In this document: one piece after another, positions 16,129 through 27,081 of the stretch
Layout of the letters: each line of letters opens with the position of its first letter
Numbering within the stretch: position 1 is the stretch's first letter
Origin: Halisarca cf. caerulea
Lineage: Eukaryota > Porifera > Demospongiae > Chondrillida > Halisarcidae
Direction: 5' to 3'
NCBI GenBank assembly: GCA_963170055.1
Contig: CAUJGJ010000292.1
Location: 312,501 to 376,500 of the forward strand
Length of the DNA stretch: 64,000 nucleotides
Position numbers and translations under genes: made by a program
Notes under the pieces: model-generated
Told to the model about the DNA's origin: nothing
The model's input: only the letters and a program-made list of their open reading frames with translations
Databases searched by the model: none

Positions 16129-16384
16129 ATGGAACCAGGAAAACAAGCTGTCACTGCATCAAGAGTGATATTGCCAATCTACACTCGTTTTTACTTCCTG
16201 TGTGGAACTACTGAAGGTAGCAAATCCTTACACCATGGATGGGAATCGAAATGGCCAACAACACATACTAACTATACAGTACACACATGGGTGTACAGTG
16301 CAATGCTGTAAGGCTTCTCTATTGTATAGTATTATATTGCATGTGCTTGGATGGTGGTGTGAACCCCTACAAATGCAATTGACT
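16129..16384 (+). promoter_or_regulatory. Conserved 5'-flank block, G4
   Basis: Same block as upstream of G3, G6 and G7, starting at ATGGAACCAGG. Here it is cut off from the gene by the MITE at 16387. Confidence 0.35.
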
Positions 16385-16386
16385 TA

Positions 16387-16813
16387 CCGTATAGCCGGAA
16401 AGGTTGGCGGGAAGAAAATTTGGCGAATTGTGCCCGAATTAAACATTGGCGGTTTTTACTTTGGCGATTACCTCAAGGAACACAATAATTATATTCATAA
16501 TCTATGAATAATAAGATGGCTGCAGTAGCATGGGTGCGCTGTGGCCTTGGGGAAATTCGAAGATCGAAAAGAGTGTGCACTGCTCGTTCGTTATTGCCGT
16601 CATTGTACCATCGACAACAGAGTATTGGGGCACTCCCCCGCCTAAAATCAGCAGGTTACTCCTTGTTTCTTCATAGATAGTCTATGGTTACGTATACAGT
16701 GTAAAATATTTGGTTTCTTCAGCGAAATATTTGGCGGATTATACTTTGGCGGTGGACACAGAAATCGCCAATTCGCCAAAGTAAATTCTCCGCCAACCTT
16801 TCCGGCTATACGG
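16387..16813. mobile_element. MITE inserted in the G4 promoter region
   Basis: Termini CCGTATAGCCGGAAAGG and CCTTTCCGGCTATACGG, with TA on both sides. G6 keeps the uninterrupted site (GACTTATACTGAAC near 34215), so the insertion is clean and post-dates the duplication. Confidence 0.92.
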
Positions 16814-16864
16814 TATACTGAACTTCATGTGTGAGGTCGGTCTACGGCAGAAGAGCTGGTGGTA

Positions 16865-17376
16865 ATGGCCTCCCTCTCAGTATCTCTTCTGTTTGCTGTA
16901 GTCTTACTATCAGCAGCTGTCAGTGTCAAAGGAGCAGGTAAGCTAGTTAACACATATCCTCACACACTGTTACATTTGGAAGTACACAGTGAAGGATTTT
17001 GTGGTGTGGTAAGTTCAAGGAGAAATATCACTAACTCGACTGTCCCCTTCTCTCCCCTCCTGACCCACAGTTGACCCACCTGGAACTCCAGTGGTAAGAG
17101 CAGTGTCCAGCACAACTGTGGTGTACATGTTCCAATCCTCACCAACTGCTGGAGCTACGTATGAAGTGACGTTCACTTCAAACAGAACTGGAGTACCAAA
17201 CTTAGGACCAGATACTGTGGGTGTCAGCAGTGGTCGTGTAATACGAAGCACAGCAGGACTAACTCCAGCCACTGACTACACTCTGAGTGTTGTGGCTGTT
17301 TCTGGAGTAATGAGGAGCAGTGCAGTAACAGCTGATTTCACTACAAAACCGGCAAGTATGGATGTGTTCATGTCTG

Positions 17377-17445
<69 letters not shown>

Positions 17446-17459
17446 GTGTGTGTGTGTTA

Positions 17460-17523
<64 letters not shown>

Positions 17524-20500
17524 GGGTGGGTGGGTGTCTGTGTGTGTGTGTGTACAGTACCTGCCTGTATGTGTGTATATGTGTATGCATGCATGAGTAT
17601 GTATGTGTAAGTGTGCAGTCAGCCACTGAGGGTAAACGACGGCTTTTCTTTCAACAAAATATGCAAATATATATGTCTAGTTCCAAGTGGACCTCCACAG
17701 AACGTTACATGCACAAACATAACATCATCATCCATCACCATTGAGTGGGAGGAGCCTAGTCCTCAACACATCAATGACAAACAAGGGATAACCGGCTACC
17801 ATCTGAAGGTAGATGGTCGGACAGTTGGGAGTACCACCACTAGGAGCTACACCTTCTCCAACCTCTCTCCTGGTGTTGAGTACACACTCACAATACTACC
17901 AGTCAATAGTGTGGGAACAAGTGAAGACAGACATGGAGCAAAGTTTACATGCACAACACCTTCTACAAGTAAGTGTAGATTGGAGTCAGTAGCTTTGCAT
18001 GCCCAATTATTGTTGAATCTAACATTCACACACCACATGCTCTCAGTGCACACACCACATGCTCTCAGTGTACACACCACATGCTCTCAGTGTACACACC
18101 ACATGCTCTCAGTGCACACACCACATGCTCTCAGTGCACACACCACATGCTCTCAGTGCACACACCACATGCTCTCAGTGTACACACCACATGCTCTCAG
18201 TGTACACACCACATGCTCTCAGTGCACACACCACATGCTCTCAGTGCACCCACCACATGCTCTCAGTGCACACACCACATGCTCTCAGTGCACACACCAC
18301 ATGCTCTCAGTGCACCCACCACATGCTCTCAGTGCACACACCACATGCTCTCAGTGCACCCACCACATGCTCTCAGTGTACACACCACATGCTCTCAGTG
18401 CACATACCACATGCTCTCAGTGCACACATCACATGCTCTCATGTTCTACTATTGTGTGGTGTGAACTGCCACTTCTTCCAGACAGTGTGCTTAAATCCCA
18501 TTATCCTCAGTTGTCAAAGGCTTTCAATTGACAATAGAAATGGAATCTGTACATGCAGTGTCCATGCATTGGGGGCATCTAGTACAGACCACAGTGTGTG
18601 CTGGAATGGTCAGCACTTGACGAGATTCTGACATCATTAGACTATCAACTCATGTTCATGCAGTCCATGGAGTAGTTTACATATACGTATACCAAAGTCA
18701 TGTACTATACTGTAGCAAAAATAATGTTAAACTATATTTATAAGCATACAGTAAGAACTGCAGATGTACTTGAAGCACATGCACACACTGTATACAGTGG
18801 GCTCTGGTTCATCCGACAACATTTGTTCGCCATAAATGCATGTCAGATAAACCAGGTGCTGGATAAATCAGACGTTGGGTAAATCAGGTGTGGGATAAAC
18901 TAGGTAGAATTGTGTACAGTTTAGTGATGGGGATTCACAACAGAGTGTTGGATAAATGAGGTTTCCCGATAAACCAGTGTTGGATACGTAAATCAGACGT
19001 GACTGTGTATCTATAATGTAACTGTATTACGAGGTGCAAAATCAGACTGTAATTGTCCCATTCTCTCCTCAATACCAGGTCAGCCCATCATAACAGGAGT
19101 ACTGCCTGGGTTCTCCCTCGTTGCTATTTCCTGGGACCCCCCCACTGAGAAATCCGGCAATGTAACAGAATATCAGGTTGAGTACAAAATTAATTGTGCC
19201 ATTCACGACTCCACAGTTCTAGACAGTAACACCTTTGAAGGATTCCATATGCATATTGTTCAAGGAGTTGGAAGGAAAGTTAACTCACTACATGAGGTCA
19301 GGGTTCGTGCTAGGACAGAGGCTGGATATGGTCCTTACAGTGAACGAGTGTCCTTTGTTTTCAAATCTATTGGTGAGTTAGCATGGGTATATTAATAGAT
19401 ATAGGATCATAATAAGATCAAACATCTACTATAGGATAGATTAGATCTCCTCAGACATAATTAGTTATCGTCTGTATGAATACAGTACGTCCAACAATAA
19501 TACTGATGGAAGGGTACTGTAATACAGCACTAATCTAGTACAGTCAGACCTCTCTTATCCACACACATAACATTATGTTCTGGATAAAACTACTGTAGAT
19601 AAAGTGAGAGAACTAAATGTCAAATGAGAGAGCAGTAGTATAGTGTACAGTAGGATTATTGCAGAGTTGTTCTGATAAAAAACACTGTGGAAGGTGAGGG
19701 AACTGCATGAGGTGTGGATAAGTGAAGTCTCAACTGTAAACACTATTCACAGTGTGTACGTACATTGGCATACACTGCTGGAGTCTATCAGCCTCTCCTT
19801 CCTCCTCTGTAGTTGAAGCTGCCGTGACCATCACTGGTTGTGATAGTGTGTCAATATACTACACAGTCAACCCCATACCTCAGTGCTGGAACACAGCACT
19901 TCTAGACAGTGTGAGTGAAGTCGTAGTCTCCTATCATGAGAGTACAAACCCCTCAAACATACAAAAGAGAAACATCCCTGTGTCTGGAGATGGAGGAGTT
20001 GGTCAGCTGTTCATCTCTGGACTGACCAGTGGACAGAGGTACAGGTTCTCTACAGAAGTTGTAGCTAGACCAGCAGCCAATGGACCACTGCCTGAGGATA
20101 CCTCAAAGGCTGTAGAGGTTCTCCTACCAAGTCGGGATTGTCAAGTACCAAACAACTGCAGTAAAAGGGAATACTTCACACCTACCAGTTAGTACTACGA
20201 TTATATTATGGAACAAACTATAATTTTCATTTCCTGTGTTTTCTGTGATAAAAGTATAATTAAAGCATAAACTTTCACATTCACATAGGGGGTTGTTCAC
20301 TCACTACTCCTCAATGTTGTGAGGTCTTCACACCTGAGCCCACAACTACATCACAGCCTCAGCCAGAGGTTCAGCCCACCAGTGTGACCACACCCCCTAC
20401 AGGTGTGTATGCAGTTTTCAAGCATATTGGTGAATTACAGTATTATCTTAAAGATTTAAAACAATGTTTCTCCTCCACCTATACACAAACTATGCATGGA

Positions 20501-21310
20501 ATTGGAAATGACAGGAAATAATGGTTAGTACAATTATATACAGTACGTGATAAACCAATATAAATATTATCGTTGAATTAACATACACTAGCTGCCATCA
20601 GTCCTAACTCTGGTATGATGTACTATTACTGTATATAGGGGCTCCCAGTGGACCAGCTCGTAATATCAGAGTAGAGAGGATCAGTACTACTGCTGTTGAG
20701 GTCACATGGGAAGACCCTGCTCGTCAGCATGTCAATGCTGTGGGCAGGATCACAGGATATAGAGTTGTCATTGGTAACAGGAAGTGTACAACCGAGCTAC
20801 AAACATGGACAGTGCAGGACAATGTCAATACAGTTAGGTTCGGCAGCCTCGAGCCAGGAGGTAGGTATTGTGTGAGGATTTACCCTTTCAACAATGACGG
20901 CCCTGCTCCAGAGAATATAGTGAAGGACAGTGCTGTGAAATTCAAACTTCCTGACCTACTGGGTGAGTTGACTCCCCCTCATCTGAGTTTGAATGACCTC
21001 ACACTGTTACGTGAACCATATTCTTTGTGACCACTCAGATGCACCCAAATTGGTTGGAACGGCTCTGGGAGACCGTGCCGCCCTTCTGTGGAGTGAGGTA
21101 GTATCCACAGATGAGGAGAACCCTGTAATCAACTACATTGTCTACCCCAGTGATGGCAGCCTCCCTATCGTTCTCCCCCCTACTGCTCGACACCACAACA
21201 TGTTCAATCTAACCAAAGGAGAAACATACACAGTGAAAGTTGCTGCTAAGAGTGGATTGGGAGAGGGAAGAAAAGCGTCATTCACTTTTTCCACATGTAA
21301 GTCTGCATAA
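16865..21310 (+). CDS. G4: hybrid type I/type II FN3 protein
   Basis: Exons: 16865-16937 (signal), 17071-17355 (FN3-A), 17681-17968 (FN3-B), 19079-19372 (FN3-C), 19813-20187 (D), 20289-20402 (linker), 20639-20962 and 21039-21310 (two FN3, homologous to the last two exons of G9). The spliced ORF is 674 residues. The usual FN3-C acceptor CAG is CAA here (19070-19072); the next AG, six bases on, keeps the frame and drops two residues. The last exon can read through its own donor (TGTAAG at 21296) into a TAA four codons later (TCKSA); G9 does the same, so I end both there. AATAAA copies follow at 21439 and 21443. Alternatively the donor is used and a further exon exists. This copy lacks the 86-residue tail. 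Confidence 0.75.
17385..17545. repeat. (GT)n tract and 20-G run, G4 intron 2
   Basis: GT microsatellite followed by an uninterrupted run of 20 G (17507-17526) and TGGGTGGG; a strong candidate to form G-quadruplex on the coding strand. Confidence 0.95.
18029..18440. repeat. 22-bp minisatellite, G4 intron 3 (~19 units)
   Basis: Same CACCACATGCTCTCAGTGCA-type unit as in G3. Followed by the Cys-rich ORF region ending at 18631. Confidence 0.95.
20403..20638. other. G4 intron after linker exon
   Basis: Unique intron DNA homologous to the intron after the linker exon in G3 and G6. Acceptor TATATAG, then a chimeric FN3 exon. Confidence 0.6.
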
Positions 21311-23363
21311 CAGGAATTAATATTATTAATATATGCTTATATACTACAAGCTGGATGTACAGCAATGGTAGTCATTGTTCATTTTCCCATGTACACAGGA
21401 ATGCAGTCTCAGAAGATGCAGTATTAGTGGACGCATACAATAAATAAAATCTATAATCTTGTTTTTTCCTTCAGTACATTGTCCAAGGCTGGGACATAAA
21501 TTTTAATATTGCTTCACCTTTGAACCCATTTTTCTATTAAAATGTTTCATTCAATATCATGTAATTCTTGATAAATTGAACAGCATTTAATCTAATATTA
21601 GCCATTATAGTAGAATAAAACTTATATTCCAGTGTATCCACAGAAACAAATTACAACAGGGTGCCAGGGAGGTCCAGACAATTCATCGTCATCTGTATTA
21701 TACTCAATGACACGCTCTTCACAAAGGAAAACAGACACTAATATGATTTTCTTAATCTGCTCATAGAGGCCCTATTGTTGGCCATCACAGTCGAGCCATC
21801 GAATACTTTCAACAGCGGTAAGTCTGTGGTTTTATTTTACAAACTATACTATGGATATAATATATTATACTATCAATACGCATTAGTATGTAGCAATGAA
21901 TATTGTTATTCTGCAGTATTACACTACAGGCAAAAGAGTCAGCAGCATCCTGATTATTCAGATCCTTTTAAAATTTACCGCTAGAAAAGCAACAGAGTGC
22001 TGCGCCCTGTTCCAGACATGCTGGGGAAAACACTGCTCTCATCTGCTCCTGCTCACTATTCAACACATGTACAGCATGGTGTACAGCACTACTGTTTGAA
22101 GCATCACAACATGGTGTTATTACAAACTTATAACTAATTAAGAATACAACTCAGATCTCACTACAATTTCCAGACCCAATAGTGCTTGTGGGTCTGGAAA
22201 CAAGACAATGTTGCAAATGGCTGTAATCACAGCACAGCAGACGTATTCAGTGACCCAAATGATAAAATCAAAAATTCTATCTTAGCAAAAATTTGAGATA
22301 TGTATGTTTTAGGCCTTGTAACATGATGTATTGAACTCCACACGGAGCAATGAAACTTCCAAGTAGGTCAAGATTTGAAAATATTCACTCTGGGCCAAAA
22401 GGTGGAATTTTACCCTACAAAATGCATGGGCAACCTTGATTGGACTCCCATTGGTGAGAGAAACAATTAACCTTAATTACTAAACCACTTGGTGATAAAA
22501 ATAATGAAAATAGTTTTACACAACATACGTACCTAAAACAGAGAATCTAAGAATTTGTAACATCTGAACAAGATGACCCAGAGTAGCCGATGGAAACATC
22601 GAGCCGGTATGCAATCACACTGCTTGACTCTTACTTGGCAGATTAAAGATGACATCTAGTGCATAAATAGAACCTTTATCTGTACACCCATAAACTCACA
22701 CAATACATGCATATGAAAATGTACACTTTTATTCCACCACAAGTGGATACCAGCTCATGCAGCACTTGTGCTGGATTGGTCAGCTTCTGCGATCAGCACA
22801 TGCATGCCAGCTTAGGTTCCCTACTGTACCTATAGGAGGAACCAATGTCCTAGTATGGTTAATTTAATAAAATAAAATGCTGTTTTGATATCCAGGTTCG
22901 TGTACACATACGCACGTTAGTACCAAAGCATGTTTGTTTAATCTTCACATCACATACTACTTTTCATTCAGTGTTCTAATTTTGATGGCCTCAAAGATAC
23001 ACATGTCAATACAAGGGCTGTCAAATGGGGCGGAGCAGTGGTGTCCTGTCAAAGGAGGCTTGCAATTCAGAGGCATCCATTAATAGAGGTTTCACCTTAG
23101 TCTGTACACAAGCATGTTTTGACCAAATGTCATGTCTCATAGAGGGTGCAAACATTGTGATATCCTGAGAAATTTGCCTCAGAAACTTGTAGTTGCTTTG
23201 GGTTCATCTGCGCAAACCACATCAACTTTGTGTCAGGTATTACCAAGAGCCATAGCCATAACATAGCATATATATTCTGCCCACACACTGCAGGTCAGCT
23301 CTGCCCACACACTGCAGGTCAGCTCTGCCTACACACAGTATGCATTCTCCCCACACACTGCAG
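21311..23363. other. Region downstream of G4
   Basis: 21311-22700 is homologous to the region after G9 (60226-60850), so it belongs to the duplicated type II 3' flank. About 22800-22960 matches the DNA upstream of G9 (about 54280-54440). About 22980-23363 matches the intron before the second ITIH exon of G7 (46150-46845). No complete gene seen; short open frames such as 21775-21984 have no paralogue support. Confidence 0.6.
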
Positions 23364-23626
23364 GTCAGTTCTGGAACAAGCAAGTTGAAGTCAAAGCATT
23401 GACAGATAAGGAAGCCATCATTGACACAAAGTACAAAGTGACTATCAACTCACCTTTCAGTGGTCGAAGAGAGTTTATTGGAGAGTACTATCCAGTCACT
23501 TGGGACCTTCAGACAACACCTTGTCTCTATGCAGGCTCAGATGACGGGTCACCAGTGATTGAGGGGCACTTATCAGACTATGAGGCTGGGGGGCTTACAT
23601 ATACATACACATTTACATTGAAATAA
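23364..23626 (+). pseudogene. Orphan terminal exon of ITIH C-terminal domain
   Basis: Acceptor CACACACTGCAG, phase 1, then QFWNKQVEVKALTDK and on to SPVIEGHLSDYEAGG, ending TAA. It continues the ITIH domain of G7, whose upstream exon ends HGLIG; GLIG-QFW matches the family pattern GLLGQF, and IEGHLSDYEAGG fits the family end. No upstream ITIH exon was found in this copy, and its last residues are replaced after GGL relative to the G7 copy. It is probably a remnant of a lost gene, or a spliced 3' end of G4 (T + GT would give Cys). Confidence 0.6.
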
Positions 23627-23924
23627 AATGTCATGCATTATAATTGGCAACATGTTTTCATTTGATTTAATTAATCATGATTTTGTTATGATAATTATCA
23701 AAATTGACATATGACAGTATATACAGTCGAACATGTTCCATCAAATGTCAACTAAAAGTACTGTACTTAGCACCATCAGAAGTACTCTTAGCTCGTAGTG
23801 TCATTTGCAGCAGATGCAGTACATGAGGTAGGGAAAGAGAGCAAGGAGTGCTCACTATTCAGGAGCAAGTACATGCTGTGAAACCACTTTAATCCAACAC
23901 CTCTATAATCTAACATCTTGAGGG

Positions 23925-24135
23925 GGTGCTGGTACGTGGCTCAGTAGGTTAGCACTTGAAGTTAAGCAGTGAGCAAAAGGCTCCAGCCCAATTGGCCAGC
24001 AACTTGTGAATGGAAGAGAAGATGACCTACTGCAGCCACCGAACTACGAATATAATTCCAATGTGATTTAATGTGATTGTGTGGGATACTAGGGGCCTTA
24101 ATAGTAGCCTCTGGCTAATGGCTCACCAAGTTTAA
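23925..24135 (+). mobile_element. Probable tRNA-derived SINE
   Basis: TGGCTCAGTAGGTTAGCAC resembles a Pol III A box; about 50 bases on, GGCTCCAGCCC resembles a B box. The body ends in an A-rich stretch. The motif GCCTCTGGCTAA near its 3' end recurs inverted near 4390. No tRNA cloverleaf was completed. Confidence 0.5.
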
Positions 24136-24477
24136 ATAAGAAAATATCATAAATATTATAACAGTTTCTCTAATCAGGCTGTCGTATGAGGTACAGTCAC
24201 TTTGGGCAGTGAAATGAGTTCATTGCAGGCTTCTAATATTCCAGGACGTCAAGTTATAGGTATAAACAATTCTAGTAAATATGTTGACCCAAGAAAAGTG
24301 ATATCAAGATGCTTCCACTATTCCGGGGGGAGGAGAGGAGGTCCGTTGGGTTGATGTGCGAGTTTACTACACTTTCGGCTTTATATTCAGCAAACTACTG
24401 TACATGCAACCTGTTGGGGAGGAGAGTGACTGTCAGTAATACTGGGTCAGTGTGGTCAAGGATTGTGCATGTGACTA

Positions 24478-24945
24478 CCGTACGCTCGGAAACTTTCGCG
24501 GTTTTCGCGGTACTGCACGGCATCCGCGAAAATCTTATACGACCCTTTATGTTCAGCGCTATGCACAGGAGTCTTATCAAAGAACAAAGAAGCAGGAGTG
24601 TTGTGAGGTTTCGTATATTATACCGTTCGTTTTCTCGTCCGTTATGTCGATCAAGTCATTATTCACCCCCATCAGACGCTCCATATCCGACTAAAATCTG
24701 GAAAGCAGCTGGAGAAGATCAACTGCAACAATTTGCACTGTATTGATAACCGTTCCACGGACTAACAACCACGCTAACAAACAGAGCAGCCATTTTTCAG
24801 TGCATAATTTATATAGGATTACATATTGTTGAACTAATATAAAATCCAATCTAAGATCCGCGAATTTGAAATTCTGCATCCGCGAATAATTTAGTACCGC
24901 GAAAATCCTCAAGTGTTGCGTCCGCGAAAATTTCCGAGCACACGG
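24478..24945. mobile_element. MITE upstream of G5
   Basis: Termini CCGTACGCTCGGAAACTTTC and GAAAATTTCCGAGCACACGG are inverted repeats, flanked by TA. Internal TTCGCGG / CCGCGAA motifs repeat on both arms. It is unusually CpG-rich for this window and non-coding. Confidence 0.85.
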
Positions 24946-25029
24946 TAAGCCATACAAATACCTAATCCATTAAATCAAAGTAAACACCTGCTAGTCTGAG
25001 TGCAGTCGAAGAACTGGTAGTAGGAGAAG

Positions 25030-25426
25030 ATGCCTCTCTCGAGTAATCTTCAGTTTCTTATAGCCGTGGTGACAGCAGTTGTCAGTGTTAAGGGAGCAGG
25101 TGAGTGAACAGTGTCGCTTGTTAACATATTAAACTATAGTAAATCAAAAGTGTAGCTTGAAATACATGCACAGCAGAGCATTGATTATCCAAGCAGCTTG
25201 GGACCAAGGGGTGTCCGTAACTCCGAAAGTGCCCCTCTAGTACCTGTGTAGACTGAAGCATTCCACATTTCGTAGTCTTACTATTAATTTTTTCAATCTC
25301 CTTTAGCAGTAACAAGTGGATGCTTTCTACACATCTTTTATCTGATTTTACTTATATGATCTACATTGTATTTTCAAACATGATTCTCAGTTTGTAACTT
25401 CAGTTCAACTACAGTACATACATACA

Positions 25427-25460
<34 letters not shown>

Positions 25461-27027
25461 CATACATACATACATACATACTGTATAAATCAATTACACT
25501 CAACAGCACATAGGACAATTTAACATATCAGTGAAAACCAGCAGGAAATCAAAATTTATGTTGTGAGGCTTGATAAATGTATGAATCAAAGATGAGTGAC
25601 ACAATATATAGATCTACAATACAGTAATTATAATATGATATACATGTAAATCATTACAGAGTATTCATGCATGCATGAAGTTAGATTCTACATGCTGATG
25701 TTACCCACTACAGCGAATCAGGTGTGCATGGATCATGAATCTGCTAGTTCTTGAACCTCTTAGGCACATACACATACACCACATGGTACAGCTACTGTAT
25801 ATGTAGTCCCCATTGGCACTGATTACAGATTCTGACGTGCATGCATGAAAACACTGCCTGGTTGATTGAGGTGTCCATAGCTAAGGGGGGCGGATAATCG
25901 AGGTTTTAATGTCCAGTATCTCTTCTGGGATCAAACAGCTTTATATAGATATTTACAGTATGTACAGTGCATATCCCCATGCTCTGCCCTCTCTCCTGCT
26001 TCCCGTCCTGTCCACTCACATGCAGTTGAGCGTCCTACAGCTCTAACTGTACGAACAACAGTCAGCGTACACATTCCTATCTCAATGCGTTTGCAGACCT
26101 GAGTGAGTTTCCCACACCTGAGTCTTTTGAGTGGACTACTGTAACTGTAGATGTGGGCATTGGTTTGATTGGATGTGTACCTCCTAAAAAAGAGCCTGTA
26201 GCTATTGGCGCATCTGGTCCTGTTTAGCAAGACTACCTCTATCTTGTATCAGTACATACGTATAAACAAAATATGTACAAATGGTACACAGAGTATAATA
26301 TGTGTGGTATTACCAGTACTATGTAGTCAGCTATGTATATACAATGTACTGTGGTGGGCTGTGTGTACAGTGTACTGTGGTGGGCTGTGTGTACAGTGTA
26401 CTGTGGTGGGCTGTGTGTGTACAGTGTACTGTGGTGGGCTGTGTGGGTACAGTGTACTGTGGTGGGCTGTGTGTACAGTGTGCTGTGGTGGGCTGTGTGT
26501 ACAGTGTACTGTGGTGGGCTGTGTGTACAGTGTACTGTGGTGGGCTGTGTGTACAGTGTACTGTGGTGGGCTGTGTGTACAGTGTACTGTGGTGGGCTGT
26601 GTGTACAGTGTACTGTGGTGGGCTGTGTGTGCAGTGTTAACAGTGCATGATCACGACAGAGGGAAATACTTCACTTTCCTATACATAGACTGAAAACACT
26701 CACTCAATTTTCATCTACAGTAAAAATGGGTAATAATTTAGCTTTACGCAGTTCACAGTTTGATTTCTGTGAGATTACACATGTTTAGGGATGTCCAAAT
26801 ACTGTAGATGCAATGTTTGTGCTGACCACGCTGGTTGGGTGAATGACCAAGTTAGGACAAGATAGGCACTATTTGAACCCCTGTTATGTATTCCACTTTT
26901 CTGGCTTCAGTTTGAGTGGTTGTCAGTGTGCACTGCTAGTACATGTGCAGGAGTACACACACACACATCAGTGCATTCATGCATTTAAGCACAAACACAC
27001 ATACACACACGCACACAAGTACACACA

Positions 27028-27081
<54 letters not shown>

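Larger units (their letters stand above)
15052..16864. other. G3-G4 intergenic region
   Basis: 3' UTR with AATAAA (15134-15139), 17-bp minisatellite in two blocks (15308-15427 and 15928-16121) split by a MITE (15434-15925), the conserved 5'-flank block (16129-16384), and a second MITE (16387-16813) ending about 50 bases before the G4 start codon. No other gene seen. Confidence 0.7.
23627..25029. other. Region upstream of G5
   Basis: It contains the SINE (23925), a MITE (24478-24945), and sequence homologous to the upstream region of G8 (CTGTCAG.AATACTGGGTCAG near 24428 and 47585; AGTAAACACCTGCTAGTCTG just before both start codons). Confidence 0.6.

Noticed and set aside
21775..21984. Possible extra G4 exon (LLAITVEPSNTFNSG then GTAAG)
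   Set aside because: A good donor follows, but the matching acceptor would create a stop with the phase 1 T from the previous exon, and G9 has no homologue.
24309..24746. 145-codon ORF upstream of G5
   Set aside because: Runs through the MITE palindrome; no paralogue, splice site or domain.
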